DNA from: Rhizopus sp. PT2906
Lineage: Eukaryota; Mucoromycota; Mucoromycetes; Mucorales; Rhizopodaceae
Assembly: GCA_025529335.1 (NCBI GenBank)
Contig: JAMYHX010000159.1
Span: forward strand, 1 to 64,000
Reading direction: 5' to 3'
DNA length: 64,000 nucleotides
Part shown: piece by piece, positions 21,713 to 34,927 of the stretch
Position numbering within the stretch: the stretch's first letter is position 1
Layout: the number at the start of each line of letters is the position of its first letter
Program-made: the position numbers and the translations under genes
The notes under the pieces: model-generated
Seen by the model: only the letters and a program-made list of their open reading frames with translations
Database searches by the model: none
Told to the model about the DNA's origin: nothing

Positions 21713-22595
21713 ATGGAAGGCGGTGGATTTATGAGTAACTCGTTTGATGGATCAAGCAGTCAAGGAAACTTTGCTAGAGTAAGCGAATATAAAAAGAGTT
21801 TAGTATAGATAGTTGACATAGACTGGTAGAAACCTATGAGCGAGCAAACATTAAGACCTGTCACTATTAGACAAATAAAGGGTGGCGAAGTACCTCAAGC
21901 AGAAGGTGTTATCAAGATTGATGGTGCTGATTGTACTCAAGTAAAAGTATAATGCAACTATATAGACGCTGTTTCTCATAGACATGTTATAGGTTACGTT
22001 TGTTGGGATAATTCGTAATATCAGTGAACAACAAATGAATGTTATCTACACAATTGAGGACGGCACAGGCTCAACTGATGTTAGAAAATGGATCGAGCAA
22101 AATGAGACTGAGATCGAGGCAGATGAACGTCGAAGCTTAGTGCGCGATATCTATGTGAGAGTTTATGGTAGATTAGCCTATTTCCATAATCGAATAACTG
22201 TCGCAGCATTTGCTATTCGACCCATCACTGACTATAATGAAATCACACATCACTATCTGGAAGCTATTTATGTGCACTTGACATTCACCAAACCTAGCAA
22301 GGTAAATATATATATATATATATATATAAAAGAATATGTAGCTAAATTTGTACAGAAAAACTCATTATTTGTTGAAACCTCAAGCAACAAAGGAAATATC
22401 ATTGAAGATCGTATTATGGGAGTCATGAAAGAAAATTCACATCTTACAGAAGGAGTAACACTTGATTTCATCATTGAAAAATTAAAAACTATGCATACTG
22501 AAGCTGAGATACGACAAGCCATGCAGCATATTGAAAATGAAGGACAGGTCTATAATACAATTGATGAATATCACTTTAAGCCATGTGTGGATTAA
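21713..22595 (+). CDS. RFA2: Replication protein A 32 kDa subunit (RPA2)
   Basis: The middle subunit of the single-stranded DNA-binding complex used in replication and repair. Four exons were rebuilt: 21713-21778, a second ending at GADCTQ, a third starting VTFVGIIRNISEQ, and a last starting at 22356. The N-terminus is Gly/Ser-rich (MEGGGFMSNSFDGSSSQGNF), the usual phosphorylated region. The OB fold follows (LRPVTIRQIKGGE, VTFVGIIRNI, YTIEDGTGSTDVRKW, VRVYGRLAYFHN). The C-terminus is a winged helix (VTLDFIIEKLKTMHTEAEIR). The 54-nt intron at 22302-22355, an AT repeat, is a multiple of three without a stop, so an unspliced frame also reads through it. The gene is convergent with ERJ5, with 14 bp between stops. 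Confidence 0.95.
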
Positions 22596-22609
22596 AGCAA
22601 ATAAAATGT

Positions 22610-23515
22610 TTACATTCTTTTTTTAATATTTTGAAGTGATTGAACAGTATATGAGAGAGCTCGAATGATGGATATCGAATATAGACCTGGCCTTTCTATG
22701 ATCTTGTCTATATCCAAAGGAACACGATGACCTTTGCTATCCATCATGACAATCTCTCTATCTTTTGTAATCTCGCATTGAATTGTTCTTGTACCAAAGT
22801 CCATGTAGCTCTTATGAGTTTTGGCCGAGAGATGCCTATCTGATATTCTTTGTGCCATTATCTTTGCATTCTCTATAAACTGTTCCATCATGGTACGTTC
22901 TGTCCAATAACTAGCCCACGCCTTTAGATATTCAAGCACTGTAAGACTGATTAATGCAATGATAATCATACAGGCTAGTTTATGTCGTGTGTAGTAATAA
23001 TAAAAGCCTTTCCAATAAACTTGCTGATGATGATAGTCATCTAATAAGATAGAGTCATAAAGAGCTCTTAATTTGGGATTGCGTAGAATATATGCAATAT
23101 GAGACGTCTTTTTAAACATATCGTCATCTACAGTACTATCATTTTGATTTTTTAGGGTCATGGGCAAGACTAACTATAATAGATATTACCTATATTTGAC
23201 AAGTAGCTTTCGATACACTTTGCTTATCTCTTTCAAGTTTGCATCTTTCTAAACTGATGTGTAAAGAAAAGAACATGGTGGTTATTGATCAACCTACCTC
23301 GACATTCAACCAAGTATAAAAGCTATGGTTCTGTTGCTCTATTTCTTTAGCAAGATCAAGAAGCATAATTTCGTCTGTTTAATCTTAATCAATGTACATA
23401 TGCACAAAAAGAGTCATAATAAACCTTCTTGCCAATTCCAAGTTTTTATTATAGGTGGTATCCATAGATACGAGACAAGTAATAATAATAGTAATAAGCA
23501 TAACTTGTCTTTCAT
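22610..23515 (-). CDS. ER membrane J-domain protein, ERJ5-like, HPD motif not found
   Basis: Four exons (23425-23515, 23298-23374, 23190-23248, 22610-23135) give 250 residues. ERJ5-type proteins are ER co-chaperones for Hsp70. The order matches: a signal sequence (MKDKLCLLLLLLLVSYL), then WNWQEDEIMLLDLAKEIE, a J-domain helix region FYTWLNVEKDANLKEISKVY and RKLLVKY, then AYILRNPKLRALYDSILL. A GFYYYYTRH block and a transmembrane helix LACMIIIALISLTVLEYL follow. After RKLLVKY, where HPD is expected, the spliced sequence reads STVDDDMFKK. The only in-phase acceptor removes a 54-nt intron there, and no alternative restores HPD without a stop. Family assignment is good; the lost motif needs transcript proof. 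Confidence 0.85.
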
Positions 23516-24062
23516 TAAAGAGGAGAAAAAAAAAAAGATATTTCATGGCTCAATTGACTTTACAACAGCTATCAGCCAATAACAGTTGAGCATGATTTAA
23601 AATAATCCTAAAAAACTGTGATGCCAACTTCCCTTTTGAGCAGCACAAATACTCTATTGCTCATCCTCTTTTTTACTCTTGATCAGCGAAAATAATACTA
23701 ATCCTTTTGATCCATTTGCTGCAATGTAACAATGGCTTACTTCAATTGAAACAATAGAATGAATCTCGTCTCTTTAGTCTTCACAAAGATGCATTTCGAC
23801 TTCAGCATTTGCCAAGCTCGCACACTCGTTTATTTCTTCTAGTCAATCTGTCATCAATCACAGCCTCAATTTGATATATGAAGCAAAGGAGGATACGACA
23901 TCACTTTTTACTGATTTTATTCTCATAAACAGCGCGTACGTTGTTAAAGCAAAGAAAAACACAAAGACGCAATGCGCATAAATCACATGACCTTTGCTAT
24001 TTATTGTTCATGGCGGAGAAACGGTTTTGCTTTTTTTTTGTTTTTTTACTTAAAAACTTGTA
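23516..24062. promoter_or_regulatory. Divergent intergenic region, ERJ5-like and EH-domain genes
   Basis: 547 bp between divergent starts. It contains T-rich leader sequence immediately before 24063. No coding frame and no defined regulatory site was recognised. Confidence 0.4.
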
Positions 24063-27000
24063 ATGTCAACAACAAACACATGGGAATCAAGTTTGACGCC
24101 AACAGAAGTGACAACTTATAAACAACTATTTAAAGCAGCTGCTTTAACTCAACCAAATGTAGTTACTGGTTTAGAAGCAGTTCAGTTCTTTGCAAGGTCA
24201 GAACTACCGAATACGGTATTATCTGAAGTATGTAAATCTGATTAAATATAAACAGACATATAGTTAACCCTATTAGATTTGGGAGACTGCAGACGAACAT
24301 AATCTTGGCTATCTTACACCGGATACATTTGCTGTTGCACTAAAACTAATAGCCTGTGCACAAAATCATATCAAACCAAAGAGTCCATTACTATCCACAC
24401 GTAGGTGATACATGTAACTAAAAAAAAACATAAACTTATAATCGTATTATATCAAGCGACTCCATTGCCAAGAATTAAGGGTATTCAATTAGCATCAGAG
24501 TCTGATCATGCATTAATAACTCCGGCCGAGCGAATGAAATACCAGTCTATTTACAAAGCACAGCGTCCCACAGATTTTGGAATTCAAGCAGAGGCAGCTA
24601 AAAATCTGTTTTTAAAGTCAAAACTACCCAATGATCAATTAGCACAAATATGGTACACATAAACAAAGAAAGACAACAAAAAAAGAAGAAGACTAACACA
24701 GTGCATAGGAATTTGGCTGATATCCGTCGTTGTGGTTATTTGAATGAGTCAGAATTTATTATCGCCATGCATTATATCGCTAAACTGATGGATAAGTCAA
24801 TGACAGAATTACCGGCAGTGTTGCCTCAAAGTGTTTACTTATCAGCACTCGGCCAACAGTCTGTATCTTCACCTTCAAGTCGAAGAGCGAGTTCGATAAC
24901 CAGTACAACATCTAACGTAGAACAACTTGTTCCCTTACAGGATAAAGCACGCTATGAATCATACTTTAATAAGCTCGATAGACAAGGACGGGGTATCATC
25001 CAGCGATCGGATGCTTTTGAACTTTTTAAAAGATCAAAGTTACCAGATACAGAACTCGTTCATATCTGGAACATGGTAGACAGGGATGGCAAACAGACCT
25101 TGAATTCAACTCAATTTGCTGCAGCCATGCATCTGATTCATTCCAAGCTTTCAGGGCAATCCATCATGTCTCCTACCATATCACCACCTGTCATGACAGC
25201 CTCACCTCAAATGATATCACAAGGTAATTGTCCTACTTATCAGTGACTTATTACACAAAGCTAAATACTCCCCTTTTTTTGTTGTAGCAATGCCTGTCAA
25301 AGAAGAGGAAGAAGATCTGCTTGGAGAAGATAATCAAGAACTGGCAGAGGAGACCAATAAGGTCAATTTACTTCAGAATCAGATCGAAACAACAAAAAAG
25401 GCCACACGTGATCTACAGGCGCAAAAGAGCCGAATTGAGCAATCGCTGTCTGCATTAAAAGAGAAAAATACAGACTTGAGACACCAGCAAGAGGAGCTTC
25501 AGTCAAAGAACGAATCTGAGACAATGCAACTGCAGCAACTCAAAGAAACACTAAGCAATGAATCACACACTTGGGAAAGAGTCAAGGCAGAGTTCGAATC
25601 GGCTGAAAAGAATCTAGAATCGCTCAAACAGCAAAAGGGCGAGGTGCAGAATGAATTAAAGCAGGGACAAAATGAAAATGAGAGGCTTCGTCGATCAGTT
25701 CACAATATACAAATGGAGACGCTGAGATTTACAAAACAGTTGGATGAGTTACAAGAAAAACATAAGAGAAAGCAGGAGCGTGCAGCAGCTAAAAAGGCAG
25801 CCCTTGAAAAAGCAGAAACTGAGCGAATTGCAGCTGAACAAAAGAAGAAACAAGCAGAAGAGGAACGTCAAAGAATTGAAAAACAGAAAGAAGAAGAGCG
25901 TCAAAGAGTTGAAAAACAGAAAGAAGAGGAACGTCAAAGAATTGAAAAACAGAAAGAAGAAGAACGCCTAAGGACTGAAAAAGAGAGACAAGAAGAAGAG
26001 GAACGTCAAAAGATCGAAAAGGAAAGACAAGAAGAACATCAAAGGGAAGAAAAAGAGAGACGATCACAATTAGGACCTGAAGAGGATGGCGAGCATATGG
26101 AAAAGGAACGCCGAATGACAGATGAAAGACGCCCAAGTCAGAAACAAGAGTTGTCTCGATCAGATCATGAAAAGGAGTCCGAAATTGTGGGTCAGACAGA
26201 GAAGATCAGCCAACCCGTGTTTGAATCTATTAAGGAAGATATACCACATGAACAACCATCAATTAAATCAGGATTGACTCAGGATCAAACAGAATTAGAA
26301 AACTCTTTGCCACAGGGGCTGAAAGGAGAAGAAATTACTGAAAGCAGCATAAACAATTTAGAACAAATAGCTTCTGATAAAGACAATAAAGAACAGGAGA
26401 ACCAACAAGCACAATTGGCTCAATACACTGATAAAAGCGAAGCAAAAGAAAATAAAGAAACTAAGGATACGACAAAAGGCGACTCAATAGATAAGGTTGT
26501 CCCCATTGAAGCAGAAGCAGCTATTATAGCACCGGAAGGGAATGAGCAAGATGATAAGGAAGAACAGGTGATACATGATCGAGACGTGTCCATTATTAAA
26601 CCACATAAAGAAGATAATGAAGCAGGAAAAATACTCGATATGAACCCTTCTAAGGTAAGGCACATGAAATGGGGGAAATGAAAAAGGCGATTAAAGTTAT
26701 ATATACGCAGGAATCGGGAATTAGCCAAGATAGTAACGTGTCTGTCAGACATACTAGACAGCCAGACTATCTGGCCGATACAGAAGATGAAGCAACAGAT
26801 TCTGCTGACGACTTTTATGATGCAGTAGAAAATGGTGACTCTAATCCGATCAAAAGTGCGTTAACCTCTCGTAAGCAAGACACACGGACATCATCAGCTG
26901 ACGAAAGTGAGTTTGTTATGATAGACCATCCTGATAATAATGGGCCATCAATTCACTCAAACGGAATGACAAAAAGACCTGAAGCGCTTGAACAAGCCAA

Positions 27001-28024
27001 GTCAAGTGAGTTACTTGGAAGGACAGAACGTAAAGAAGGAGAGAAGAGATCTAAGAATAAAGAAGAGGAAGAACCTGTCATGATTAGTTCATTGTCCGAA
27101 TCTGATAGTTCTGATACAAACGCACGTACTGTGCCCCCTTTTGAACAATCAAATCAAACCAACGACATCATGAAACAATCTATCTCGAAGGCGAACCAAT
27201 CTCCTGAGCCATCAATGTTTGACATTACTAAATATGTTCAGACAATGTCAACAACACCCTTAATTGATTCAAATGAATTTGATTCTATTTTTGGAAACAA
27301 GCAGAACAGTCCAAACTCTAATCATGACAACCTTGATGATAGTTCCTTGAAAGGGGACACAATACAAGATAATGAAAACGATAATCATCCAACATCGCCA
27401 GCGTCAGATAAGCTTAACACTCAACTACCGATGTTGGAAGACATTCCAGAGACAAAAGAGAATGCTGCAGAACAAAGCAAGTCAAATATAGACTTGTCAC
27501 AAGGGCACGAGCACGCTGGATTCTTGCATAATAATAGTGCAGAAAATAATCCAGGAGAATATGGCAGGGGATGGAAAGAAGAGACTCCTCCAAAGGAGAC
27601 TGTACCCGAAATCGATAGTAGTAATAAAAAGAAAAAGAAAAAGGGCATCATGAAATGGGCCAAGACGTTAGGAGGATTTGACGGTGATAACAAGAAAAAG
27701 AAAAAGAAGAAGGCTGATAAAGAGGCACAGCAACAGAATAAGAGTAGTAGTAGTACGAATACTCAAGGGATAATAACACAGACATCGCCAAGTGAACACA
27801 AACAACCCACATTTATGCAACATGCAGCACCTTCCATAACTCCTTCAACTGCAAGTAATAATAATGATATTGTTGCTAATGTATACAACTTGGACACCAT
27901 TCAAGGTAGTCGCATTGCAGAGTTAGTCAACATGGGATTTGATCCGACAGCTGCCAAAGAAGCATTAGATAGATACGATCAAGATCTCGAAAAGGCTACA
28001 AATTTTCTGTTAGATCAATCCTAA
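24063..28024 (+). CDS. EH-domain endocytic scaffold, Ede1/Eps15-like
   Basis: Six exons (24063-24227, 24277-24400, 24457-24652, 24709-25223, 25288-26654, 26711-28024) encode 1226 residues. Ede1/Eps15 proteins are early scaffolds at clathrin-coated endocytic sites. Three EH domains are visible: one ending IWETADEHNLGYLTPDTFAV, one ending IWNLADIRRCGYLNESEF, and one with LVHIWNMVDRDGKQTLNS. NPF-binding EH pockets typically carry that IW-x-x-(A/V)D segment. A long coiled coil follows, with a repeated charged EERQRIEKQKEE unit. A disordered acidic region and a C-terminal UBA domain (RIAELVNMGFDPTAAKEAL) complete the classic Ede1 layout. The third EH calcium loop (DRDGKQTLN) is well formed; the first is degenerate. 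All junctions keep frame. Confidence 0.94.
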
Positions 28025-28592
28025 TAAATAAATGACCAAAAAAAAAGAAGCCAGATATTTATTCTAAGAACGTCACTTCTTTTTTAGTCTTTATTATTGT
28101 GTAAAAGCCATCACGTAACACGCTACTGTACTAAAGGGGATAAAAAGATACGATCGAAAGAAAGAAAGAGGAGGGGAGGCGGAATGATAACAAATTGGTT
28201 CTTCAAGTTTACATTCGTTGGTATAAGCAAAGAAAAAATTAAAGTTAAGTTTACTGTTATTATTGACAAATTTCTCTTCAAACTTTAAAAACAAGGAGAG
28301 ATGCATAACAATATGCTTCTATACTATTTCTGTCAAAATAAGTAACAAATATTGCTCAAGCATAAAGGTAAGACATGCCAATAAGGAGCTGATCAGACAT
28401 CAAACTTGAACCCACGCACATATTCATGCACCGCACACACGTACATTTGTCCATCACTTCTCCTTATGTCTGGAATTTTTAATATAATTACAGAACTAAG
28501 ACGTTTTCAATAAAAGCTTCCTCTTCTCTTCTTTTCTTTCTCCTTTTCTTCATTCCTGCTTTACTCTAATTTATTCTACACATACACAAAAG
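28025..28592. other. Intergenic / promoter of RGS gene
   Basis: 568 bp holding the 3' end of the EH-domain gene and the leader of the RGS gene, with pyrimidine-rich sequence (28509-28560) just before the start codon. Short frames on both strands have no recognisable content. Confidence 0.4.
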
Positions 28593-30607
28593 ATGGATGC
28601 GAACGTTTCTCAACAAGCATATACTTCAATGATGAAATTTACTATCGATGGTCGTCCTTTCTTAAAGGTATATACTGTTGATCTCTCTCTCTCTCTCTCT
28701 CTCTCTTCTCTTCTAATCATAGTATTCCTTAGGATATTCATGATCTGTTTGCAGCACTGATTGTTCAAATGCCCATTGACACACATCGATATCTTTTCAG
28801 AAACTACTACAACACTTTTTCTTCAGATGATGCCATTCAAGCCTTAGGCAACTTACGATTTTCTCATACTGTACGTACTCCTGACCCCAATGATCCCTCG
28901 CGTCTCCAACGAACAACGACAACAACTACATTCAACATGTCTCGAGATATGGCCAAGACACTGTGCCAACAATTCCAAAACTGCCGTTTGATGGAAAACG
29001 CTGTCGACCCTCAAAACAGGACCTTCCGTGACAAGGGCATATGGCATCTCACGCCTAAAGGGCTATGTATACTGCAAGACTTTTGCATACGTACAGAGGT
29101 CAACGTTACAACATTAAGAAAGCATTTTAGTCATATGGAAGCTATTCATCTTGCACGATTAGAACGTAGTCCTGATGATGATCAGCTCATCCTCAATCGA
29201 GCTACTGTATCTGTCATTTTCCGTGTCATGATGACCTCCTTACCACTAGATGGAGAATTGACAAGTTCGGGCAATGCAAGTTCCGTCTCCGTATCTCGAC
29301 AAGCCAACAGTAGTAGTGGTACAACACCTCCTTCATCCACAACCTCGTCTGTATCATCGGCTAACTCAACATCTTCACCATCCCTAAGTGCTCCCTTTGC
29401 CATGTCTGCTTCAGTGGTCGGTAGCGACTCTAGGGTACAGTTACTTGGAAACTATCTACTCACGCTCTCCAAATCAAGCAAAAACTTGCCCAAGACAGTC
29501 AAGACGATGCGCACGGTGTTCTCATCCCAGATGTGCTGCGACTGGCTTCTGGACTATTGCACCACTTCATGTCGAGAAGAAGCAGAAGTTATTGCCAGCG
29601 AATTTTTAAAGTATGGATGGATAGAGTACCAGGACTCCAAGCACAGTACAAAGGATGCGCCATTGAAGGCCTCCAAGGCAGTGATGTTTGTTGTGACTGA
29701 TAAGGGAAAACAGGTTGTATCAGAACCATCCAGCAAACTACCTTCAATGACACCAGCGATCTCTCCTTCTCCACCTGTACCACAGCCACCACAACAAGCA
29801 TTGTTGGATAAATCAAATACTAATCCCACAGGCGACGAACAAGCAACCTTAAAAGAGATTTTATCACAGGACCCCGATTCATTAATGATCACACAATCAT
29901 TAACTACCACAAGCGAGGATGCCTCTGGCGACCAAGAGAACGATGAACAGGGTTCCTCACGTCCATCAAGTATGGCTGTTGATAACAATGTAAATATTCA
30001 AGTGGATCATAAAGAAAGCAACTCGGCTAGACTCAAGATTATCCTTGAAAACGCCAAACTTCGTTCTCCCTTTAAAGATTTCCTGCGTGCCAATTTCTGT
30101 GAAGAAAACTTGGACTTTTGGATTGACTATAATACGTTAAGGAGGAAATGTCGTAACCAGAGTCCTGCACTTCCCTCTCAAAACCAAAAGGATCTCCTGG
30201 AAGACGCCTATGATATCTGGTCCACTTATCTTGCTCCTGGATCCTCATGCGAACTCAACGTGGAACACTCACTTTGTCAAGAGATGGCTAGAATAGTTAA
30301 TTCCGTTGTCACTGTCGTACCCGCTTATCCCGGACAAGGAAAACCGACGATTCTGATCACCGCTGCATCTGCTTCCCAGAGTTTACGCATGATGTTGAAG
30401 CTATTTGATAGAGTGAATGAACACATCTGTCGTTTGATGGCTTCTGATTCTGTTCCTAAATTTGTTAAAACTGAAAAATATCGCAAGATCATTGATGCTA
30501 TTGAAAAGAGTGAACGTAAGAAGCAAAAGGACGATCTGGACTCAAATGACTTGTTATATTCAACTGGCTCTTCTACAACCAATGGTGATGCCGAAACTCA
30601 AGCCTAA
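28593..30607 (+). CDS. Regulator of G-protein signalling, Sst2/FlbA type (DEP-DEP-RGS)
   Basis: Two exons, 28593-28667 and 28733-30607, give 649 residues. FlbA/Sst2 proteins accelerate GTP hydrolysis by G-alpha subunits and control growth, sporulation or mating signals. The N-terminal block MKFTIDGRPFLKDIHDLF is the conserved start of the family. The DEP region carries ALGNLRFSHTVRTPDP, TLCQQFQNCRLMENAVD and GIWHLTPKGL. A second DEP-like region contains TVFSSQMCCDWLLDYCT. The RGS domain near the C-terminus contains SPFKDFLRANFCEENLDFW and ends around KYRKIIDAI. Low-complexity Ser/Thr/Pro linkers separate the domains. Intron 1 contains a (CT)n run. Confident family call. Confidence 0.94.
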
Positions 30608-33083
30608 CCTATTATTATTTTACATATAAAAAAAAGATTATTTTTTTTGGTTACTCAGTGTCCCCCCTCCTTTCCTTCCCTTTTCTCCCCCCCCCTTTCC
30701 CTCCCCTCTCTTTTGTTGTTATTTATCTATAGTATCAGCTGTATTCTAATTGACCTTTAAGTGTGCTTGTAAAGCAAAATATGAATCAAAAGGATATGTG
30801 TAAAAGTTAACTATTCATTTTGTGGTATTTACAATGTTTGTTTACGTGTCTCCTTGTAGCGATCGGGCTTAAACCCATAATAAGTTAAATAAACAGAAGA
30901 TGTGAAGGGGAAGAAAAAAAAAGGGAGAGGCTGTACTACCCATCTGATTTTATGTTGTATGGCATCAAAGAGGAAGGGGATGCTATCTTGTGGCAGTGTG
31001 TCATGATAGCAACCCTTGTTTTCGTGATAATATCCAATAGCTACCCTTCTTTTCTCTTATTGTTATCATTTAGTCATTTCTCGTGACTCATCATAAAGAA
31101 ATAAAAAAAGAGTTGTGTCTAGTTCGATAATCAAATAAGGATAACTGTGTATCACTTTCCCAAGCTATGTGAACAGATAGGTGAGAGCATGACCCATTCC
31201 CTGTTCAGGAATAAATTTAAAAAAGGTGTCTCTACTCGTTATGCACCCTTAAACACAAGTAATTGACTTTTAGTTGACTAACATGAATAAGCACAATAAG
31301 TGTAAAAGATTTAGGGAGATGACGCATTGCTTTTAGGAGAGAGAAAAGAAGAAAGTTTACAGACTTGAATTCCAAGAGGTTAGTATTTATGAGAAGTAAA
31401 GTATTGAGCAATCGTTCTATTGCCAATGATGAGTTCCTAGGTTAAGCAATTGGCAAGATAGTCAAACCTTATATAGTATTTAAGATAGATAGCCAAATGA
31501 GACAAGGCTACAGGGTGTCACACGTCTCTCAGACAAACTTTCCGTAACTGATGCCTCATTGACAGCTTTAAATATTGTTTTCTCGTATGCAATATGTCTT
31601 TCACTGAAACAGGGATGTAGGCTCTTGTGGTATTCATCTTGCTCAAATGGATATTGACATCGTAGAGCCTATTGAGCTTACATATTCTGCACACAGTAAT
31701 GAAAATAACAAAAGAGTAGCCATCATATATTTAAATACCGACAACATATTGTTTCTATGTATTTAGCAGAATGATACTTTCTGTATTATCATATATGTCC
31801 AAAGAAGAATGATAAGCAGCTTGCCATATTTTTTCTGAAGAGATAAAGTAGATTTAAGTACAATACTAACGTTTGTCATTTAACGATATATTCATGTCCC
31901 AAACCCAAATGTTGTTAAGAAGCTCTTCTAGGAAGTGGTTGCCATGTTTCATGCAAAGAAACTTAGTTCCATATGATCTACAGGGCATAAACGAGCTATA
32001 ACTACATAATGTTAAACGAACAAAGAGAGACAAACTCCGAACGACGCAAAAAGGATGATTCAATGGAGCAATTTGACTGTAAGCATTTCCCTTTACCTCT
32101 ATTATTTTATCATAGTATTCTCCAGCGTCTATATCTACATCGTCAAGCGCCATTTCTCCCCAAAGGGTATTTTAGAACCGTGCGGTAGCTTTCTCTTGAG
32201 AGAATGTAGCTGCTGTATTTATTGTGTTACTCTGGCTATTAGAGAGCCATTTTGTAGTCATTATAGGTTTAAAGGGAATATGGAAAAGAGACGATACTAG
32301 CTTATACTATTGTATGTGAATAATAAACATCATTGTTTGTTTTAATTCAAATATAGACTCTAACTAGTCATTTTTTTCTGCTGTCAAGTCCTTTGATGTA
32401 TTTCACTTGTGTGTAACAAAAGTCCAATTCAGGGACCAAGCTTACCCTGATTACACCAAGAAAGGAAAAAGTCTGTGATTCCAAAAGGAAACCGTGGGAT
32501 CTGAATCTTTTTTGTGTGTATGTGTACGTGAATATCTTTGAAATATTGAAGCAATAGTTACTAAAAGCCTTTCTTTAATTAAAGAATGAGATAAATTACA
32601 CCTACAATGCACAGGCTCATTTTGTCAAGTTTCATTGAGAATTCGTTTGTATACTAAATGAATATCTCAAACAGGTGTAACTAGGTGTTTTAGTAACCCT
32701 TTACATTTTGCTTATTATGTAACACTCGAGTATTTGGTAATCAAGACGACGTCTTTTCTATCAAAATGATCCTTTCCTTCCATTGTGTCATATTTGCCAC
32801 ATGATGATAGGCTTCATAAGGGAATAACAAAGAGAAAGATGCAAAGCATTCGTATCACGGTCATTATCCATGACTGAATGACCATTTCTTCCCTGAATAA
32901 AGTCAGGGCTCAAATGCTCAGGGTTCTCCATTATTGGTCATTTATTACTGTTACATCTTTGATTATGAAACTCAAACAGGATTTACTGTCGTGTAAAATT
33001 AATATAAGTTGTAGCCACTTTTCCCCTTTTGCCTTTCTTTTCTTTTCTTTTTTCCCTTCTTTTTTTCTTTCTTTGTTAAATCC
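30608..33083. other. Long intergenic region, no gene recognised
   Basis: About 2.5 kb. It starts with a pyrimidine-rich, C-rich stretch (30660-30715) that could be RGS 3' UTR. Open frames at 31232-31426 (-), 31866-32153 (-) and 32055-32300 (+) are short and without recognisable domains. No tRNA-like B box, tandem array or transposon motif was identified. Confidence 0.45.
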
Positions 33084-34850
33084 ATGAAGCTTTCTATCGC
33101 TGCTGCTGCTGCACTCCTTCTTTCTACTGTCATTGACGCAAAGACGCTCCTCTTTCCTATTCCTCAAGATGTGTCCTGGACAGGTGCCCAGAAATCACTG
33201 TCAAGTAACTTCAAGATAACAGGTGCAGATAATACCTACGTTCAAGAGGCTTCCAAACGCTACATTAAGCTTATTCACAAAGAGAGCTGGGTTCCCGTCC
33301 AAGTTACCCCCAAAGAACACTTGAAGCAAGGAGATGCACTTCAAAGTTTAAAGATTGTTGTCAAGGACAACAAGGCTAAACTTGACTTGGGCGTCGATGA
33401 ATCTTATATGCTAGATGTTCCTGCTAAAGGTAGTCAAGCAACACTCGAAGCTAAGACGTGGGTAGGTGCCCTTCGTGGGCTTGAAACGTTTTCCCAACTC
33501 GTTCAACAAGGTTCAAGTAAAGGTCATCTCGTTGCCCACACAGCTCATATCAAGGATGCGCCCTCCTATCCTCATCGTGGTGTCATGTTGGACACTGCTA
33601 GAAACTTTTACCCTGTGAAAGATATCCTTCGTACCATTGACGCCATGGCTTATAACAAGATGAACGTTCTCCACTGGCACATCACCGATTCTCAATCATG
33701 GCCAATCTACATCAAGAAACATCCCGAGCTCTCTAAGAAAGGCGCCTATACACCCGACATGGTTTACAGCCCCAAGGATGTTGAGACTATCATCAAGTAC
33801 GGTCAATCGCGTGGTGTGCGCATACTCCCCGAAATTGATATGCCTGCGCATACAGATTCTATTGCCTTGTCTCACCCAGAGCTCATGGCCTGTCACGGGC
33901 TTTGGTGGGGTACCTACGCAGCCGAGCCCCCCGCTGGTCAATTGAACGTCATTCATCCGGGAACTATCAAGCTTGTCAAGGATGTAATTAAGGAAATAAC
34001 CAGTCGTTTCCCAGATACTTTGTACCATGCTGGTGGTGACGAGTTGAATGCCAAATGTTGGCCCACAAATAAGCAAATGTCAGATTATGTCAAGAAACAC
34101 AAGACTACCTTTGAGCAAGTTTGGTATGACTTTACAAACGATATAATTGACTATGTCATTAAGCAAAAGAAGCGATCTATCATCTGGGAAGATCCTGTCA
34201 AGGATGGTGGCAAGATCAAAACCGATACCATCATTCAGTCTTGGGTTAATCCTCCTTCCAACTATACTTCTGCAGGCTATGATGTGATTGTTTCTAATTA
34301 TGATTACTTTTATCTCGACTGTGGTCACGGCGGTAAGCTTTATATATATATATATATATCTGTATTTAGTTTCATATTGTATTGACTCTTGGATTGTAAT
34401 TTAGGATGGGTTGGTAATGATACTCGTTATATCTCTCCCACACAAACTCAAACTGCAGATGACTCTTTCAACTATGGTGGTGTGGGTGGTTCCTGGTGCG
34501 CACCTTTCAAGACCTGGCAACGTATCTACAGCTATGATATGACTTATGGCGTTGAGAAATCACACAAGGGTAAGGTACTTGGTGGTGAAGTTGCTCTTTG
34601 GTCAGAACAAGCTGGTCCTACCGTTGTTGATTCTCGTCTCTGGCCTCGTTCATCGGCTGCTGCTGAAATATATTGGTCTGGCAGTTATGACAAAAAGGGA
34701 AACCGTCGTACACTTGGTGAAGTTCAACCTCGATTCAATGATTGGGTGTTGAGAATGATTGGCCGTGGTATTGGTGCAGAACCCAACACACCTCGTTGGT
34801 GTCTTTTGAATCCTAATCGATGCAACTTGAATGAACCTTCTTCCAGTTAA
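33084..34850 (+). CDS. Secreted beta-N-acetylhexosaminidase (GH20)
   Basis: Two exons, 33084-34332 and 34405-34850, encode 564 residues. The enzyme removes terminal GlcNAc from chitin oligomers or glycans outside the cell, complementing the GH18 chitinase in this window. A signal peptide (MKLSIAAAAALLLSTVIDA) precedes a hexosaminidase N-terminal domain. The GH20 barrel follows, with YPHRGVMLDTARNFYPV, MNVLHWHITDSQSWPIY and ILPEIDMPAHTDS. The catalytic pair Asp319-Glu320 lies in HAGGDELNAKCW. LGGEVALWSEQAGPTVVDSR and SAAAEIYWSG complete the active-site barrel. The intron interrupts at CGHGG and holds an AT repeat. Length is normal. Confidence 0.96.
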
Positions 34851-34927
34851 ATTTATTTTATATTAATTTAATGTAATTCATAATAAAAAGAGAAACAAGT
34901 CGTTTTATTATTTTATTTTCCTTTCTA

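Noticed and set aside
25744..26136. Open frames on both strands over the Ede1-like coiled coil
   Set aside because: They arise from the repetitive charged codons of the EERQ/EKQK repeats and have no features of their own.
31866..32300. Overlapping frames on both strands in the 30.6-33.1 kb gap
   Set aside because: Short, without motifs, and no convincing splice partners.
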